A stretch of 64,000 nt of DNA from the NCBI GenBank assembly GCA_038146925.1, contig JAYQSP010000004.1:124001-188000 (forward strand), given 5' to 3'. The notes under the pieces are model-generated. The model was given only the letters and a program-made list of their open reading frames with translations. It was not told the DNA's origin and did not search any database. The position numbers and the translations under genes were made by a program. This DNA comes from UBA830 sp038146925. Its GTDB lineage: Bacteria > Pseudomonadota > Alphaproteobacteria > MPNO01 > UBA830. Position 1 is the stretch's first letter; each line of letters starts with the position of its first letter. Shown here piece after piece: positions 1-8,241 of this stretch.

Positions 1-182
1 TTCGCACCTATCTGAAGACCCTGCCGGCCGAACAGCTTCAGGTCGTGCAGAAAGCCTTTTATGAAGAAATGACCCACCAGAAAATCGCCGCCGAGCTCGA
101 CATGCCGCTCGGCACGGTTAAATCACGAATTCGTATCGCGATGCGGCGCCTCCGCGATCACCTTGATGGAGCAGAGTTATGA
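1..182 (+). CDS. ECF-type RNA polymerase sigma factor, C-terminal part (start outside window)
   Basis: Only the last 59 codons lie in the window; the frame opens at base 3. They encode a sigma region 4 helix-turn-helix: an acidic helix, then the segment HQKIAAELDMPLGTVKSRI, the pattern that contacts the -35 element, then an Arg-rich end. The stop codon overlaps the start of the next gene (ATGA, 179-182), and that gene encodes a ChrR-type anti-sigma factor. This is therefore the sigma partner of an RpoE/ChrR-like pair. In Rhodobacter such pairs answer singlet oxygen; that role is inferred here by homology. Region 2 cannot be seen. Confidence 0.9.
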   Translation, partial: RTYLKTLPAEQLQVVQKAFYEEMTHQKIAAELDMPLGTVKSRIRIAMRRLRDHLDGAEL

Positions 183-832
183 TCAGCCATCACCTGTCAG
201 ACGAATATCTCGTCGAATATGCTGCCGGCAGCCTGCCGGAAGCGGAATCGCTGGTTGTTGCGAGCCATCTCGCGATGTGCGGCGAATGCCGCGCGCGGGT
301 AGAGACTTTCGAATCCGTCGGTGCCGTGCTTCTGGAAGATGGCGCTGCCGAAGCGGTTTCGAACGATGCGTTCGACAAGGTCATGGAGATGATCTCAGGA
401 CCGGAAGAGGAAGAAACGCCCCGGCGGATGGAATTCGACCGGTCGACGCTCAGGTTGATTCCGCCCCCGTTGCGCGATTACCTCGATGCCGATTTGTCGG
501 ATCTTGACTGGAAACGCGCCGGAAGGGGCATCCAGGAAGCGAGGCTCAAACAGGACGGCGACATCCGGATCTCGCTGCTCCGTATCCGCCCGGAGCAGAA
601 AATTCCGGCGCATACGCATGGCGGAGAGGAATTTACTCTGATACTCGACGGCGGATATACCGATGGCGACGCCCATTACGGACAGGGCGATGTCAGCCAT
701 CTGGACGGAGCGGTCGACCATGCGCCGGTTGCCGACCCGGATCGGCCCTGTCTTTGTCTGACGGTTCGGATGGGGCCTGCCCGCCTCACCGGCAGGGTCG
801 GCCGGATGCTGAATCCCTTTATTCGGGGTTAG
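179..832 (+). CDS. chrR: ChrR-family zinc anti-sigma factor with C-terminal cupin
   Basis: This 217-residue protein has the two-domain ChrR layout. The N-terminal anti-sigma domain has zinc ligands H5, H30, C34 and C37 (HLAMCGEC). The C-terminal cupin has H145, H147, E151 and H181. The spacing within each set equals that of Rhodobacter ChrR as I recall it (H6/H31/C35/C38 and H141/H143/E147/H177). In that family the N-terminal domain sequesters the ECF sigma factor and the cupin senses the signal (singlet oxygen or organic hydroperoxide), which leads to proteolysis. It is translationally coupled to the sigma gene. The ATG at 179 is fixed by the 4-base overlap. Confidence 0.9.
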   Translation: MISHHLSDEYLVEYAAGSLPEAESLVVASHLAMCGECRARVETFESVGAVLLEDGAAEAVSNDAFDKVMEMISGPEEEETPRRMEFDRSTLRLIPPPLRDYLDADLSDLDWKRAGRGIQEARLKQDGDIRISLLRIRPEQKIPAHTHGGEEFTLILDGGYTDGDAHYGQGDVSHLDGAVDHAPVADPDRPCLCLTVRMGPARLTGRVGRMLNPFIRG

Positions 833-961
833 GCCTGAAACACCCGCACCGCGACCGACGGAAGAACGGTCGCCGCGGCGGCTGGGAAGGCAGGGCGCGG
901 TTTGGCATAGTCATTCCAAGGTGGCATATAGGACGGCGAATACTACACGGAGTAACGCCTC

Positions 962-2629
962 ATGGATGCCTCGGCAGGACAACGCGCCTATCGCGATCTG
1001 CAACAGCATATCGACGAATTGAAGAAACGCGATCTTCTCTACGTTATCGACCAACCCGTCAACAAGGACACCGAGATGTCGGCGCTGGTCCGCTGGCAAT
1101 TCCGCGGCGGCTTGCGCGAAGATCAGCGCAAGGCATTCCTGTTCAACAACGTGACGGATTCCAAAGGGCGGCAATACGATATCCCCGTGGTCATCGGGGC
1201 GCTGGCGGCGAACCAGGATATTTACGCAACCGGCATGGGGACCGACGTCGACGGCATCGCCGCCAAATGGGACCACGCGATCGCCAATCCGGTGAAACCC
1301 CGCCTGGTCAATGAAGCGCCGTGCCAGGATGTCGTCATCGAGGGCGAAGACCTGCTGGCCGAGGAGGGCGGTCTGGTCAGGCTGCCGGTGCCTTTGTCGA
1401 CGCCAGGCTTCGATTCCGCGCCGACTCTGGCAGCGACCAACGTCATTACCAAAAACCCGGATACCGGCACTCAGAACATGGGAACCTATCGCGCCGGGCT
1501 GAAATCGTCCGACCGGCTGGTCGTGCGCATGGCGACCCGGGTCGGCGGCGCCGAAGGTTACATGCACTGGAAGACGCACAAGGCGCGCGGCGAAAAGCTG
1601 CCCTGTGCGATTGTTGTCGGCTGTCCTCCCTTTGTCGCGTTCATGGGCCCACAGAAACTGCCCATCGGAATGGAGGAACTGGACGTCGCAGGCGGTCTCG
1701 CCGGCGAGCCGATCAACGTGGTTCGCGCGCGGACCGTCGATCTTGTCGTGCCGGCGGAGGCGGAGGTCGTCATCGAAGGCTATGTCGATACCGACCTGCT
1801 GGAACCCGAAGGACCGTTTGGCGAAAGCCACGGCCACGTGGCGCTGGAAGAACTGAACCTGCCGATGAAGGTGACCGCGATCACCCATCGCAGGAACGCC
1901 GTTATCCCGTCCTATATTTCTCAGGTCGCACCGTCGGAAAGCTCGGTCATCAAGCGTGTCGCCTACGAGCCGCTGTTTAAGGCGCATCTGCGCGACCACC
2001 TCGGCATTAAAGGGGTAAAGCGGGTTCAGCTTCACGAACCGCTGACCGGCCTGTTGCGGGTCACCATTATCACGCTGGATCCTGAAACGCCGCGGACGGA
2101 AGTCTGGCGCGCGCTTTACGGCGCGGCCAGTTTCAAGGGCGATTGCGGTAAGATAACCATCGCCGTCAACGAGGATATCGACGCCGACAATGCCGACGCC
2201 ATTCTGTGGGCGATGGGATACCGTCTGAACCCGGCGGAGGATGTCGAGGTGCTTCGCCACCGCGGCCAGGGGCACGGGCCGAAGCGCGAGAGCACCGGCG
2301 AGGAGGATTCGACGCTGCTGATCGACGCAACCATGAAATCGCCGATGCCGCCGCTGGCGCTGCCGACCAAGCCCTATATGGAGGCCGGCAAAGAACTGTG
2401 GGACAGGCTCGGTCTGCCGGAACTGCGTCCCGAATCCCCGTGGCACGGCTATTCGCTGGGCGACTGGTCGCAGGCCTGGACGAATGCCGCCGAACGCGCC
2501 GCCGCAAGCGAATGGCTGGAAAACGGCCGCCGCACCCTGCAGCGTCAGGTGCCTGCCAACGTCACGCCCGAAACCTCCGTCCGCGACGTCGAGGACGGCT
2601 GGGAAGACGAAACCGAATGGAAGAAGTAA
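962..2629 (+). CDS. UbiD-family prenylated-FMN decarboxylase (copy 1)
   Basis: This 555-residue protein resembles UbiD along its whole length. These enzymes reversibly decarboxylate aromatic or alpha,beta-unsaturated acids using prenylated FMN made by UbiX. The catalytic set is readable: R177 in GTYR, and E283 and E288 in EPEGPFGESHG. The five-residue spacing of the two glutamates matches Fdc1 (R173/E277/E282). It is longer than E. coli UbiD because of an extended acidic C-terminus. A close paralogue lies at 55936-57558 and a more distant one at 44563-45963. It is the first gene of a putative catabolic cluster. No ubiX is in the window, so the cofactor must come from elsewhere. The substrate is unknown. 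Confidence 0.9.
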   Translation: MDASAGQRAYRDLQQHIDELKKRDLLYVIDQPVNKDTEMSALVRWQFRGGLREDQRKAFLFNNVTDSKGRQYDIPVVIGALAANQDIYATGMGTDVDGIAAKWDHAIANPVKPRLVNEAPCQDVVIEGEDLLAEEGGLVRLPVPLSTPGFDSAPTLAATNVITKNPDTGTQNMGTYRAGLKSSDRLVVRMATRVGGAEGYMHWKTHKARGEKLPCAIVVGCPPFVAFMGPQKLPIGMEELDVAGGLAGEPINVVRARTVDLVVPAEAEVVIEGYVDTDLLEPEGPFGESHGHVALEELNLPMKVTAITHRRNAVIPSYISQVAPSESSVIKRVAYEPLFKAHLRDHLGIKGVKRVQLHEPLTGLLRVTIITLDPETPRTEVWRALYGAASFKGDCGKITIAVNEDIDADNADAILWAMGYRLNPAEDVEVLRHRGQGHGPKRESTGEEDSTLLIDATMKSPMPPLALPTKPYMEAGKELWDRLGLPELRPESPWHGYSLGDWSQAWTNAAERAAASEWLENGRRTLQRQVPANVTPETSVRDVEDGWEDETEWKK

Positions 2630-2663
2630 GCTTTCCCATAATCATCAACAGGGAAACCGGCGA

Positions 2664-3149
2664 ATGAATGGAGCAGAACGGCGAGAATTCGTGCGCACCC
2701 ACCGAACCTGCGTGTTCGGTTATGCGCGGAAAAACCATGGCCCGTCCATGTCCTGCGTTTATTACGTTATGGACGGCGACGATATTCTGGTGTCGTCCAT
2801 GCTTGACCGGTCCAAGCCCAAGGCCGTTCAGCGGAACGGCAAGGTGTCGCTCTGCGTGCTCGATGAAAACTGGCCTCCGACCTACATAACCGTCTATGGC
2901 GATGCCGTGGTTGAGGAAAATGGCGGCGACGATCTGCTGATTGCGATCTGCGAGCTGATGGCGGAACAGCCGATGCCGGAAGACGAGCGCGAAAAACTGC
3001 GCAAACTGGCGGTCGAGGAAAAGCGTTGTGTCATTCGGATCAAGCCGGAATCCACGTTCGAAACGCCACCCCGCCATGTTTATAACCCGGAAGATGTCGA
3101 TACGCTGAGCCACTGGGTCGGCAATTCGCTGCCCTGGGAGGCGGACTGA
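2664..3149 (+). CDS. Pyridoxamine 5'-phosphate oxidase-like flavin split-barrel protein
   Basis: The product has 161 residues from the ATG at 2664, chosen because AGGGAAA precedes it and because the start removes residues that overlap the upstream UbiD gene. The sequence (HGPSMSCVYYVMDGDDILVSS, then KVSLCVLDE, then PTYITVYGDAVVEE) follows the beta-barrel pattern of PNPOx-like FMN- or F420-binding proteins. Such proteins reduce or bind diverse substrates, so no reaction can be assigned. It sits 34 bases after ubiD and 10 bases before a lactonase-like gene, consistent with one operon. It could supply reduced flavin chemistry to the pathway; that is inference. Confidence 0.75.
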   Translation: MNGAERREFVRTHRTCVFGYARKNHGPSMSCVYYVMDGDDILVSSMLDRSKPKAVQRNGKVSLCVLDENWPPTYITVYGDAVVEENGGDDLLIAICELMAEQPMPEDEREKLRKLAVEEKRCVIRIKPESTFETPPRHVYNPEDVDTLSHWVGNSLPWEAD

Positions 3150-3159
3150 GCTTGCCGGC

Positions 3160-4035
3160 ATGACCCGTCCCTGTCCCGGTCCGGATTACGATTTAAGACC
3201 GCCCAGGATTAAACCGCCCGCCGGCGCGTGTTGTACCCAGGCGCATGTCTTCGGTCCGGCGGACCGGTTTCCCTATGCGCCAGGGCGCGGCTACACGCCG
3301 CCCGATGCGCCGATCGCCACCTATCTGAAGCTTCTGAATACGCTGGGACTCGACCGCGGCGTGATCGTCCACGGCAGCGCGCACGGTTCCGACAACACGG
3401 CATCTCTGGACGGGATCGCCACGGCACCCGACCGGCTACGCGGCGTGGCGGTTGTCGATCCGGACATTTCCGAATCCGGTCTCGGTGTGCTGAACGACGG
3501 CGGGATGAGCGGCATTCGGTTGTCGACCATGCTGAAAGGCGCGGTCGGATCGGACCAGCTGATGCCGATGACGGAAAAGATAAAGCATCTCGGATGGCAC
3601 ATCGTTCTGCATGTGAACGACTCCAGGGAAATCGCCGAGCTTGAAGATCTGCTCCGCGCGCTGCCTGTGCCGATCGTCATCGATCATCTAAGCCGCGTGC
3701 GCGGCGGGCAGGGGATCGACTATGTCGGGTTTCAGGCATTGTTGAAACTGATGCGGGAAACGGATCACGTATGGACCAAGATTTCCAGCTGGTATCGTCT
3801 TTCGGACCAGGGTCCGCCCTATGACGATATGACGCCATTGGCCCGCGAGTTGATCGAAACGCGGGCCGAACGCGTGCTCTGGGGTACCAACTGGCCGCAC
3901 CCCATCCTATGGGACTATCCGATGCCCAACGACACAGATTTGTTCGACCAGTTCATGGACTGGGCGGGGGACGACGATACGCGACGCCAGATCCTGGTGA
4001 CAAATCCTGAAACGCTGTACGGTTTCGATACATGA
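3160..4035 (+). CDS. LigI-like amidohydrolase (2-pyrone-4,6-dicarboxylate lactonase family)
   Basis: A 291-residue TIM-barrel amidohydrolase of the COG3618/LigI type. Family landmarks are the N-terminal PAGACCTQAHVFGP, the central IVIDHLSR and the C-terminal LWGTNWPHP. LigI opens the lactone of 2-pyrone-4,6-dicarboxylate in protocatechuate and syringate breakdown and is known not to need a metal. Compared with the usual DxHxH start, D and the first H are replaced by C and Q27, while H29 remains. N244 stands where LigI has its catalytic Asp248. It may therefore act on another lactone or be impaired. Its stop overlaps the next start by 4 bases (ATGA). Confidence 0.8.
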   Translation: MTRPCPGPDYDLRPPRIKPPAGACCTQAHVFGPADRFPYAPGRGYTPPDAPIATYLKLLNTLGLDRGVIVHGSAHGSDNTASLDGIATAPDRLRGVAVVDPDISESGLGVLNDGGMSGIRLSTMLKGAVGSDQLMPMTEKIKHLGWHIVLHVNDSREIAELEDLLRALPVPIVIDHLSRVRGGQGIDYVGFQALLKLMRETDHVWTKISSWYRLSDQGPPYDDMTPLARELIETRAERVLWGTNWPHPILWDYPMPNDTDLFDQFMDWAGDDDTRRQILVTNPETLYGFDT

Positions 4036-4556
4036 CAGCCACCTCCACCCGCGCGGAATGGTCGAAGCTGATCTTCGACAAACTGGCCGATGCGGGGGTG
4101 ACCTTGTTCCCCTATGTCCCCGATTTCGGCAACGACGATCTCGTCAAACTGGCCGAAGCGGACAACCGCACCCGGGCCGTGCTTCTGTCCAGCGAGCAGG
4201 AGGGCGTGGCGCTGTGCGCCGGCGCCGATCTGGTCGGCGGGCGCGGCGTACTCCTGATGCAGTCGTCCGGCGTCGGCAACTGTCCCAACATGTTGTCGCT
4301 GATTCAGGGCGGGCGGTTTCCCATGCTGATGATCGTCACCATGCGGGGCGACTATGGCGAACAGAACCCGTGGCAGTATCCGATGGGCCAGGCGGTGATA
4401 CCCGTGCTGGAAGCCATGGGCATCCAGTGCATCCGGGTGGAACGCGAGGACGAGCTGGAACAGGCGGTAGATGCGTCGATCTCGGCGGCATTCGTCGCCG
4501 AGCGCGGAGTAGCACTGATCCTGACCCAGAAATTTCTCGGCGCGAAGGCGTTCTGA
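4032..4556 (+). CDS. Thiamine-diphosphate decarboxylase, PYR-domain subunit (ComD/sulfopyruvate decarboxylase alpha-like)
   Basis: A 174-residue stand-alone PYR domain of a split ThDP enzyme. It has the conserved glutamate that activates the cofactor (LSSEQEGVALCAGADL) and the glycine-rich QSSGVGNCPNML segment. The partner subunit follows 2 bases later. Such pairs include sulfopyruvate decarboxylase (ComDE) and phosphonopyruvate decarboxylase-like enzymes acting on 2-oxo acids. Lying between a lactonase-like and a dehydrogenase-like gene, it could decarboxylate a 2-oxo acid late in the pathway. Substrate specificity is not visible. Confidence 0.82.
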   Translation: MTATSTRAEWSKLIFDKLADAGVTLFPYVPDFGNDDLVKLAEADNRTRAVLLSSEQEGVALCAGADLVGGRGVLLMQSSGVGNCPNMLSLIQGGRFPMLMIVTMRGDYGEQNPWQYPMGQAVIPVLEAMGIQCIRVEREDELEQAVDASISAAFVAERGVALILTQKFLGAKAF

Positions 4557-4558
4557 CG

Positions 4559-5146
4559 ATGACTGATTTGCCCGACCGCGCCCTCGACCGGCACGATCTG
4601 CTGCCGCATCTGTTCCCGAACCCGGACGACTATCTGTTGCTGGCCGGCCTGGCGGGGGCGGCCAAGGATACGGCGGCCTGGACGCAGGAAGCCGACAATC
4701 TTATTACGCTCGGCGGTGCCATGGGCGGCGCGGTCCCTATGGCACTCGGCATGGCGCTGGCGGCGCCGGACCGCAAGGTGGTCGTCCTCACCGGCGACGG
4801 CGAACTGATGATGAATGCCGGCGCACTGGCGACGGTGGCCTCTGCCGCGCCGCAGAATCTGACCATCGTCTGCATCGATAACGGTCAGCATGGCGAAACC
4901 GGCGGTCAGGCAGGACATACCTCGCGGCGCACAAATCTTGCGACCCTTGCCGAGGGATCGGGAATCGCGTCGGTCATGACAATTTCCGCACCGGATGAGC
5001 TGCCGGCGGCGCGCGATTTCCTGGCCGACGACATCGCGCCCAAATTCCTGTGGGTGCGCGTGACACCTGGGCCACCGGCGGACTACAAGCGCAACTGGGA
5101 TCTGGTTGAGTGCCGGCTGCGATTCCGGCGGGCGAACGCTTTATAG
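4559..5146 (+). CDS. Thiamine-diphosphate decarboxylase, PP-domain subunit (ComE-like)
   Basis: A 195-residue PP domain that completes the split ThDP enzyme with the preceding gene. The cofactor motif begins at GDGELMMNAGALATV and ends at the IDNGQHGETG segment, the usual magnesium/diphosphate site. The ATG at 4559 follows the upstream stop by 2 bases, so the two are coupled and probably made in equal amounts. The last residues (after YKRNW) are Arg-rich and less family-like, and could mark a slightly altered C-terminus. The substrate is unknown. Confidence 0.82.
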   Translation: MTDLPDRALDRHDLLPHLFPNPDDYLLLAGLAGAAKDTAAWTQEADNLITLGGAMGGAVPMALGMALAAPDRKVVVLTGDGELMMNAGALATVASAAPQNLTIVCIDNGQHGETGGQAGHTSRRTNLATLAEGSGIASVMTISAPDELPAARDFLADDIAPKFLWVRVTPGPPADYKRNWDLVECRLRFRRANAL

Positions 5147-5355
5147 CTTCACGCACCGCGGCCGTCTGTTTGTCCGGATGCAACGAACATACGTAGAGTT
5201 TTATCGGCAGCCCGGCCGGCACGACGCGCAATTGGAGATCGGCGCCGGACGACTGACGGGCGTATATTTCCGCGTCAAAGCTTCGTCGCGGGTTCGTTAA
5301 CCGGTTTATGAAAAAAGCTTCAGCGCAGCTTCGTATTTGTGGCACACTGAAACCC

Positions 5356-5369
5356 GGTATTCGAATACC
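5356..5369. promoter_or_regulatory. 14-bp perfect palindrome GGTATTCGAATACC
   Basis: GGTATTCGAATACC is its own reverse complement. It lies in the 230-base non-coding gap between the ThDP decarboxylase genes and the exported-protein frame, just upstream of the latter. It could be a dimeric repressor site or a short hairpin followed by CTTT. Nothing else was recognised in 5147-5375. Confidence 0.4.
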
Positions 5370-5477
5370 CTTTAACGAATAGGTTGGGACCCTATCAGAC
5401 AGTCCGGAACGGCGCTGGCGACCGTCGTTACGACGTTCGTCGCCCTGGCACTCGATTTTGGCCCGCTTGACGGTGAT

Positions 5478-6191
5478 GTGGCGCCGGGGTTCGAACGCGT
5501 GCCGCCGGGCGATCCGAGGATCGGGGGTGCCGATATCGACGGTCTGCGGCGGCCGTCGGAAAGCGCGCTCCTGAATGACGGGATTACCGGCATACAGCGG
5601 ATAGAGGTCGATCTGCCGGACGGCGAGTATCGTGTCATCCTGATGACCCAGGATCTGGGCGACCGGTCGCTGATAGCGAATCCGTTCGGGACCGAGATCG
5701 CCGTAAACGGCGTCGGCCAGTCCCTCGCGCAGCCCTCTCCAGATTTCTGGGTGCCGGGCGGACTGCTGACCAATAACGGCGGCAGCTCGCTGCTTTCACA
5801 GGCCAGTGCCGGGCCGGGCTCTTTCCTGACCGGCGATCTGGCGCCCCAGGATCTTAGCGCCATCCAGCGCCAGCAGGGCGGGGCGCTGGTCATCAACGCG
5901 GTGGTTCGCAACGGCAAGCTCATCATCGAGCTTGACGGTTTCCAGAATGCCCAGTCCTATCTGACCGGCCTGATCGTCGAGCCCGTGGCGGAAACAAGCG
6001 AGCTCGTTCTTTCCCGCGAAGCCTCCCGTACGCAACGTGCACCGGAACTGCGCCTTGCCCTGGAAGAGGAAATCCTCGCCGCCGCGGCCGAGGTGCTCGC
6101 CGATCTCGATCCCGCCGAGGGCGATCCCGAACTGGTTGAGCTGCCCGAACCGATCCTCGACCCGGAAGAACTGGCAAGCACCAGCCAGTAG
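5478..6191 (+). CDS. Unrecognised protein, probably exported; start uncertain
   Basis: From GTG 5478 the product has 237 residues. The frame is open back to 5376 and that upstream part encodes a hydrophobic stretch (TALATVVTTFVALALDFG) resembling a signal peptide, but it contains no ATG, GTG or TTG. Either an unusual start (ATA 5379, ATC 5394, CTG 5415) is used, or the 5' end is damaged. The body contains beta-strand-like alternation (IEVDLPDGEYRVILMTQDLG) reminiscent of small carbohydrate- or ligand-binding beta-sandwich domains. The end is acidic (LEEEILAAAAEVLADLDPAEG). No family was recognised. The downstream gene is convergent. Confidence 0.55.
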   Translation: MAPGFERVPPGDPRIGGADIDGLRRPSESALLNDGITGIQRIEVDLPDGEYRVILMTQDLGDRSLIANPFGTEIAVNGVGQSLAQPSPDFWVPGGLLTNNGGSSLLSQASAGPGSFLTGDLAPQDLSAIQRQQGGALVINAVVRNGKLIIELDGFQNAQSYLTGLIVEPVAETSELVLSREASRTQRAPELRLALEEEILAAAAEVLADLDPAEGDPELVELPEPILDPEELASTSQ

Positions 6192-6212
6192 GCTGCCGAT
6201 CTCCCGCAGAAC

Positions 6213-7265
6213 CTATACGGTCTCCGGCATCGCCACGCCCAGTTTCGTTGCCACGTCTTCCAGCCGTTTCCATGTGCCTTCCGCCAGCGGAATGCCGTTT
6301 GCCCGGCGCTGTTCCAGTACGCGGTCGCCGCGTTCGCCGGGAACGAGGATCTCGTCGGTGCCGGCAGCGCGGGGCAGGGCCTTGATCGCGTCCGCCAGCC
6401 GGTCGACCTCCCGCGCGTAGGTCCCGACATCGCCGAATTTCGAGATATCGATGGCGATAAGCAGGCCGTTCTGCATGTGTTTGCGGCCGTCCGGCGCGCC
6501 TTCGAGAAACGGCGCGATCAGCGGATTGGCGACCATCAGGCTGGTCAGACATTCGAACAACAGTGCGAGCCCGCCGCCCTTGTGACCGCCAAGTGCGGTG
6601 GGGATAACAGCTTTATTCGGATCGGTGGTCGGATTGCCGTCGGCATCGACGGCCCATCCCTTCCCCAGCGTGGCGCCGGTGTCACGCGCCAGCTGGATCT
6701 TGCCCATCGACTGGGTCGCGGTGGCCATGTCCAGCATCAGCGGCGCATGCACCGATCCGGGAACCGAGATAGCGATCGGGCTGGTCGCCAGCCCCGCTAT
6801 ACGTGCGCCGGGATAGGCCATGTTGGGACGTGACGTGTTGATGGCGATTCCCGCCATGCCTTCTGCTGCAATTTCCAGCGTGAAGTAGCCGATGGCGCCC
6901 ATATGGGTTGCCTGCCGGACGAGGCAGAGGCCGATGCCCGCCGTGGAGGCTTTCCCGACGACGATCTCAGCCGCCCGCGCCAGCGCCACCTGTCCGAACG
7001 CGCGGTCCGCTTCCAGCAACGCGGCGGCGGTCAGATCGGTTATGACCCGAAGGTCCGGCATCGGATTGCTGATCCCGTTCTCGACACGCGCGAGGTATCC
7101 CGGAATGCGCAATACCCCGTGGGAATCGACACCGCGCAGGTTCGACCAGACCAGCACTTTAGAGACAAGGGCGGCATCCGCTGGCGGCAGGCCCGCGGCA
7201 ACGAACAGGTTCGCGGCGAAGTCCGTCAGGGCGTCTGCCCCGATTATCCGAGACGTGTTTTCCAT
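6213..7265 (-). CDS. Malate/L-lactate dehydrogenase family (Ldh2/YlbC/ComC) oxidoreductase
   Basis: A 350-residue NAD(P)-dependent 2-hydroxyacid dehydrogenase of the Ldh2 superfamily, which is unrelated to Rossmann-type LDH. Hallmarks are RGVDSHGVLRIPGY with H49, the TSRPNMAYPG segment and the C-terminal GGHKGGGLALLFE. Members oxidise malate, sulfolactate, ureidoglycolate or 2,3-diketogulonate. Here it could interconvert a 2-oxo and a 2-hydroxy acid linked to the ThDP decarboxylase pair. The gene is divergent from the following hydrolase and shares a 91-base upstream region with it. No regulator is nearby. Confidence 0.88.
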   Translation of the reverse strand: MENTSRIIGADALTDFAANLFVAAGLPPADAALVSKVLVWSNLRGVDSHGVLRIPGYLARVENGISNPMPDLRVITDLTAAALLEADRAFGQVALARAAEIVVGKASTAGIGLCLVRQATHMGAIGYFTLEIAAEGMAGIAINTSRPNMAYPGARIAGLATSPIAISVPGSVHAPLMLDMATATQSMGKIQLARDTGATLGKGWAVDADGNPTTDPNKAVIPTALGGHKGGGLALLFECLTSLMVANPLIAPFLEGAPDGRKHMQNGLLIAIDISKFGDVGTYAREVDRLADAIKALPRAAGTDEILVPGERGDRVLEQRRANGIPLAEGTWKRLEDVATKLGVAMPETV

Positions 7266-7356
7266 AGCTCACCCTTATCAATCGCTCCGAGCGTGGTCCA
7301 GCGTTGCCGCGATTTTACGTCCGGCATATAAAGGACCAAACACGGGGGAGGCACTC

Positions 7357-8241
7357 TTGGAAGAAGAAGTCACATTCAAATCGGGCGACCTGAACATTTC
7401 GGGCGTCGTGCACCGGCCCGACGACATGGTCGACGGCGAACGCCGCCCCGCTGTTCTGGTGCTGCATGGGTTCGGCAGCCGCAAGGCGGCCGGAAACGTC
7501 ACCGGACCGGCCAACATGTTCATGAACTGGGGCTACGTCGTGCTGCGGTTCGATATGCGCGGCTGCGGCGACAGCGACGGGCTGTTCGGTCATCTGCTGT
7601 GCCTCGACCAGGTCGAGGATACCCGCGCGGCGATCACCTTCATGCAGTCGCGGCCGGAGGTCGACCCCGACCGGATCGCCGTTGTCGGGTCCAGCTTCGG
7701 AGCGGCCGTCGCTGTCTATACCGCCGGCGTGGACGAACGCGTCGCGGCGGTGATTTCGTCCGGCGGCTGGGGCAACGGCGAACGCAAGTTTCGCGGTCAG
7801 CACCCGGGCGACGAGGCCTGGAAAAAATTCACCGACATGCTGGAGCGCGGTAAAAAACATCGCGAGGAAACCGGCGAACCACTGTTCGTGGACCGCTACG
7901 ATATCGTGCCTATCCCGGAACATCTGCGCGCAAACATGCCGGCCGGTTCCGTCCAGCAGTTCACCGCGGATACCGCGCAGGGGATGATGGAATTCAACGC
8001 AGAGGACGTGATCGGCAATATCGCCCCGCGTCCGGTATTGCTGCTGCACAGCTCGGTCGATTCAGTGACGCCGACGGAACAGTCGGTCGAGATGTTCAAG
8101 CGCGCCGGCCAGCCGACCGATCTGCACCTGACGGCCGACACCGACCATTTCATGATGGCGGAATCCAACACCCGGGTGATCAACATCATTCGCGACTGGC
8201 TCGCCAAATATTTCCCGGCCACCGCAACGGCGGATGCCTGA
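7357..8241 (+). CDS. Alpha/beta hydrolase, dienelactone-hydrolase/acyl-peptidase-like
   Basis: A 294-residue serine hydrolase. The start is TTG 7357, chosen because a strong GGGGGAGG (7344-7351) precedes it by 5 bases and because upstream codons are not family-like. The nucleophile elbow is VVGSSFGAAVAV (S113). A later HSSVDSVTP gives the acid and TDHFMM the histidine. The oxyanion region is VLHGFGSRKAAG. It overlaps the following hydroxylase gene by 8 bases, so the two are coupled. Beside an HsaA-like hydroxylase and an extradiol-type VOC protein it could hydrolyse a ring-cleavage product, as HsaD/MhpC do. That assignment is inference. Confidence 0.8.
   Translation: MEEEVTFKSGDLNISGVVHRPDDMVDGERRPAVLVLHGFGSRKAAGNVTGPANMFMNWGYVVLRFDMRGCGDSDGLFGHLLCLDQVEDTRAAITFMQSRPEVDPDRIAVVGSSFGAAVAVYTAGVDERVAAVISSGGWGNGERKFRGQHPGDEAWKKFTDMLERGKKHREETGEPLFVDRYDIVPIPEHLRANMPAGSVQQFTADTAQGMMEFNAEDVIGNIAPRPVLLLHSSVDSVTPTEQSVEMFKRAGQPTDLHLTADTDHFMMAESNTRVINIIRDWLAKYFPATATADA

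Noticed and set aside
5106..5382. Two short frames (5106-5300 and 5308-5382) in the gap after the ThDP decarboxylase genes
   Set aside because: No ribosome site, no family resemblance and poor codon pattern; the second spans the palindrome.
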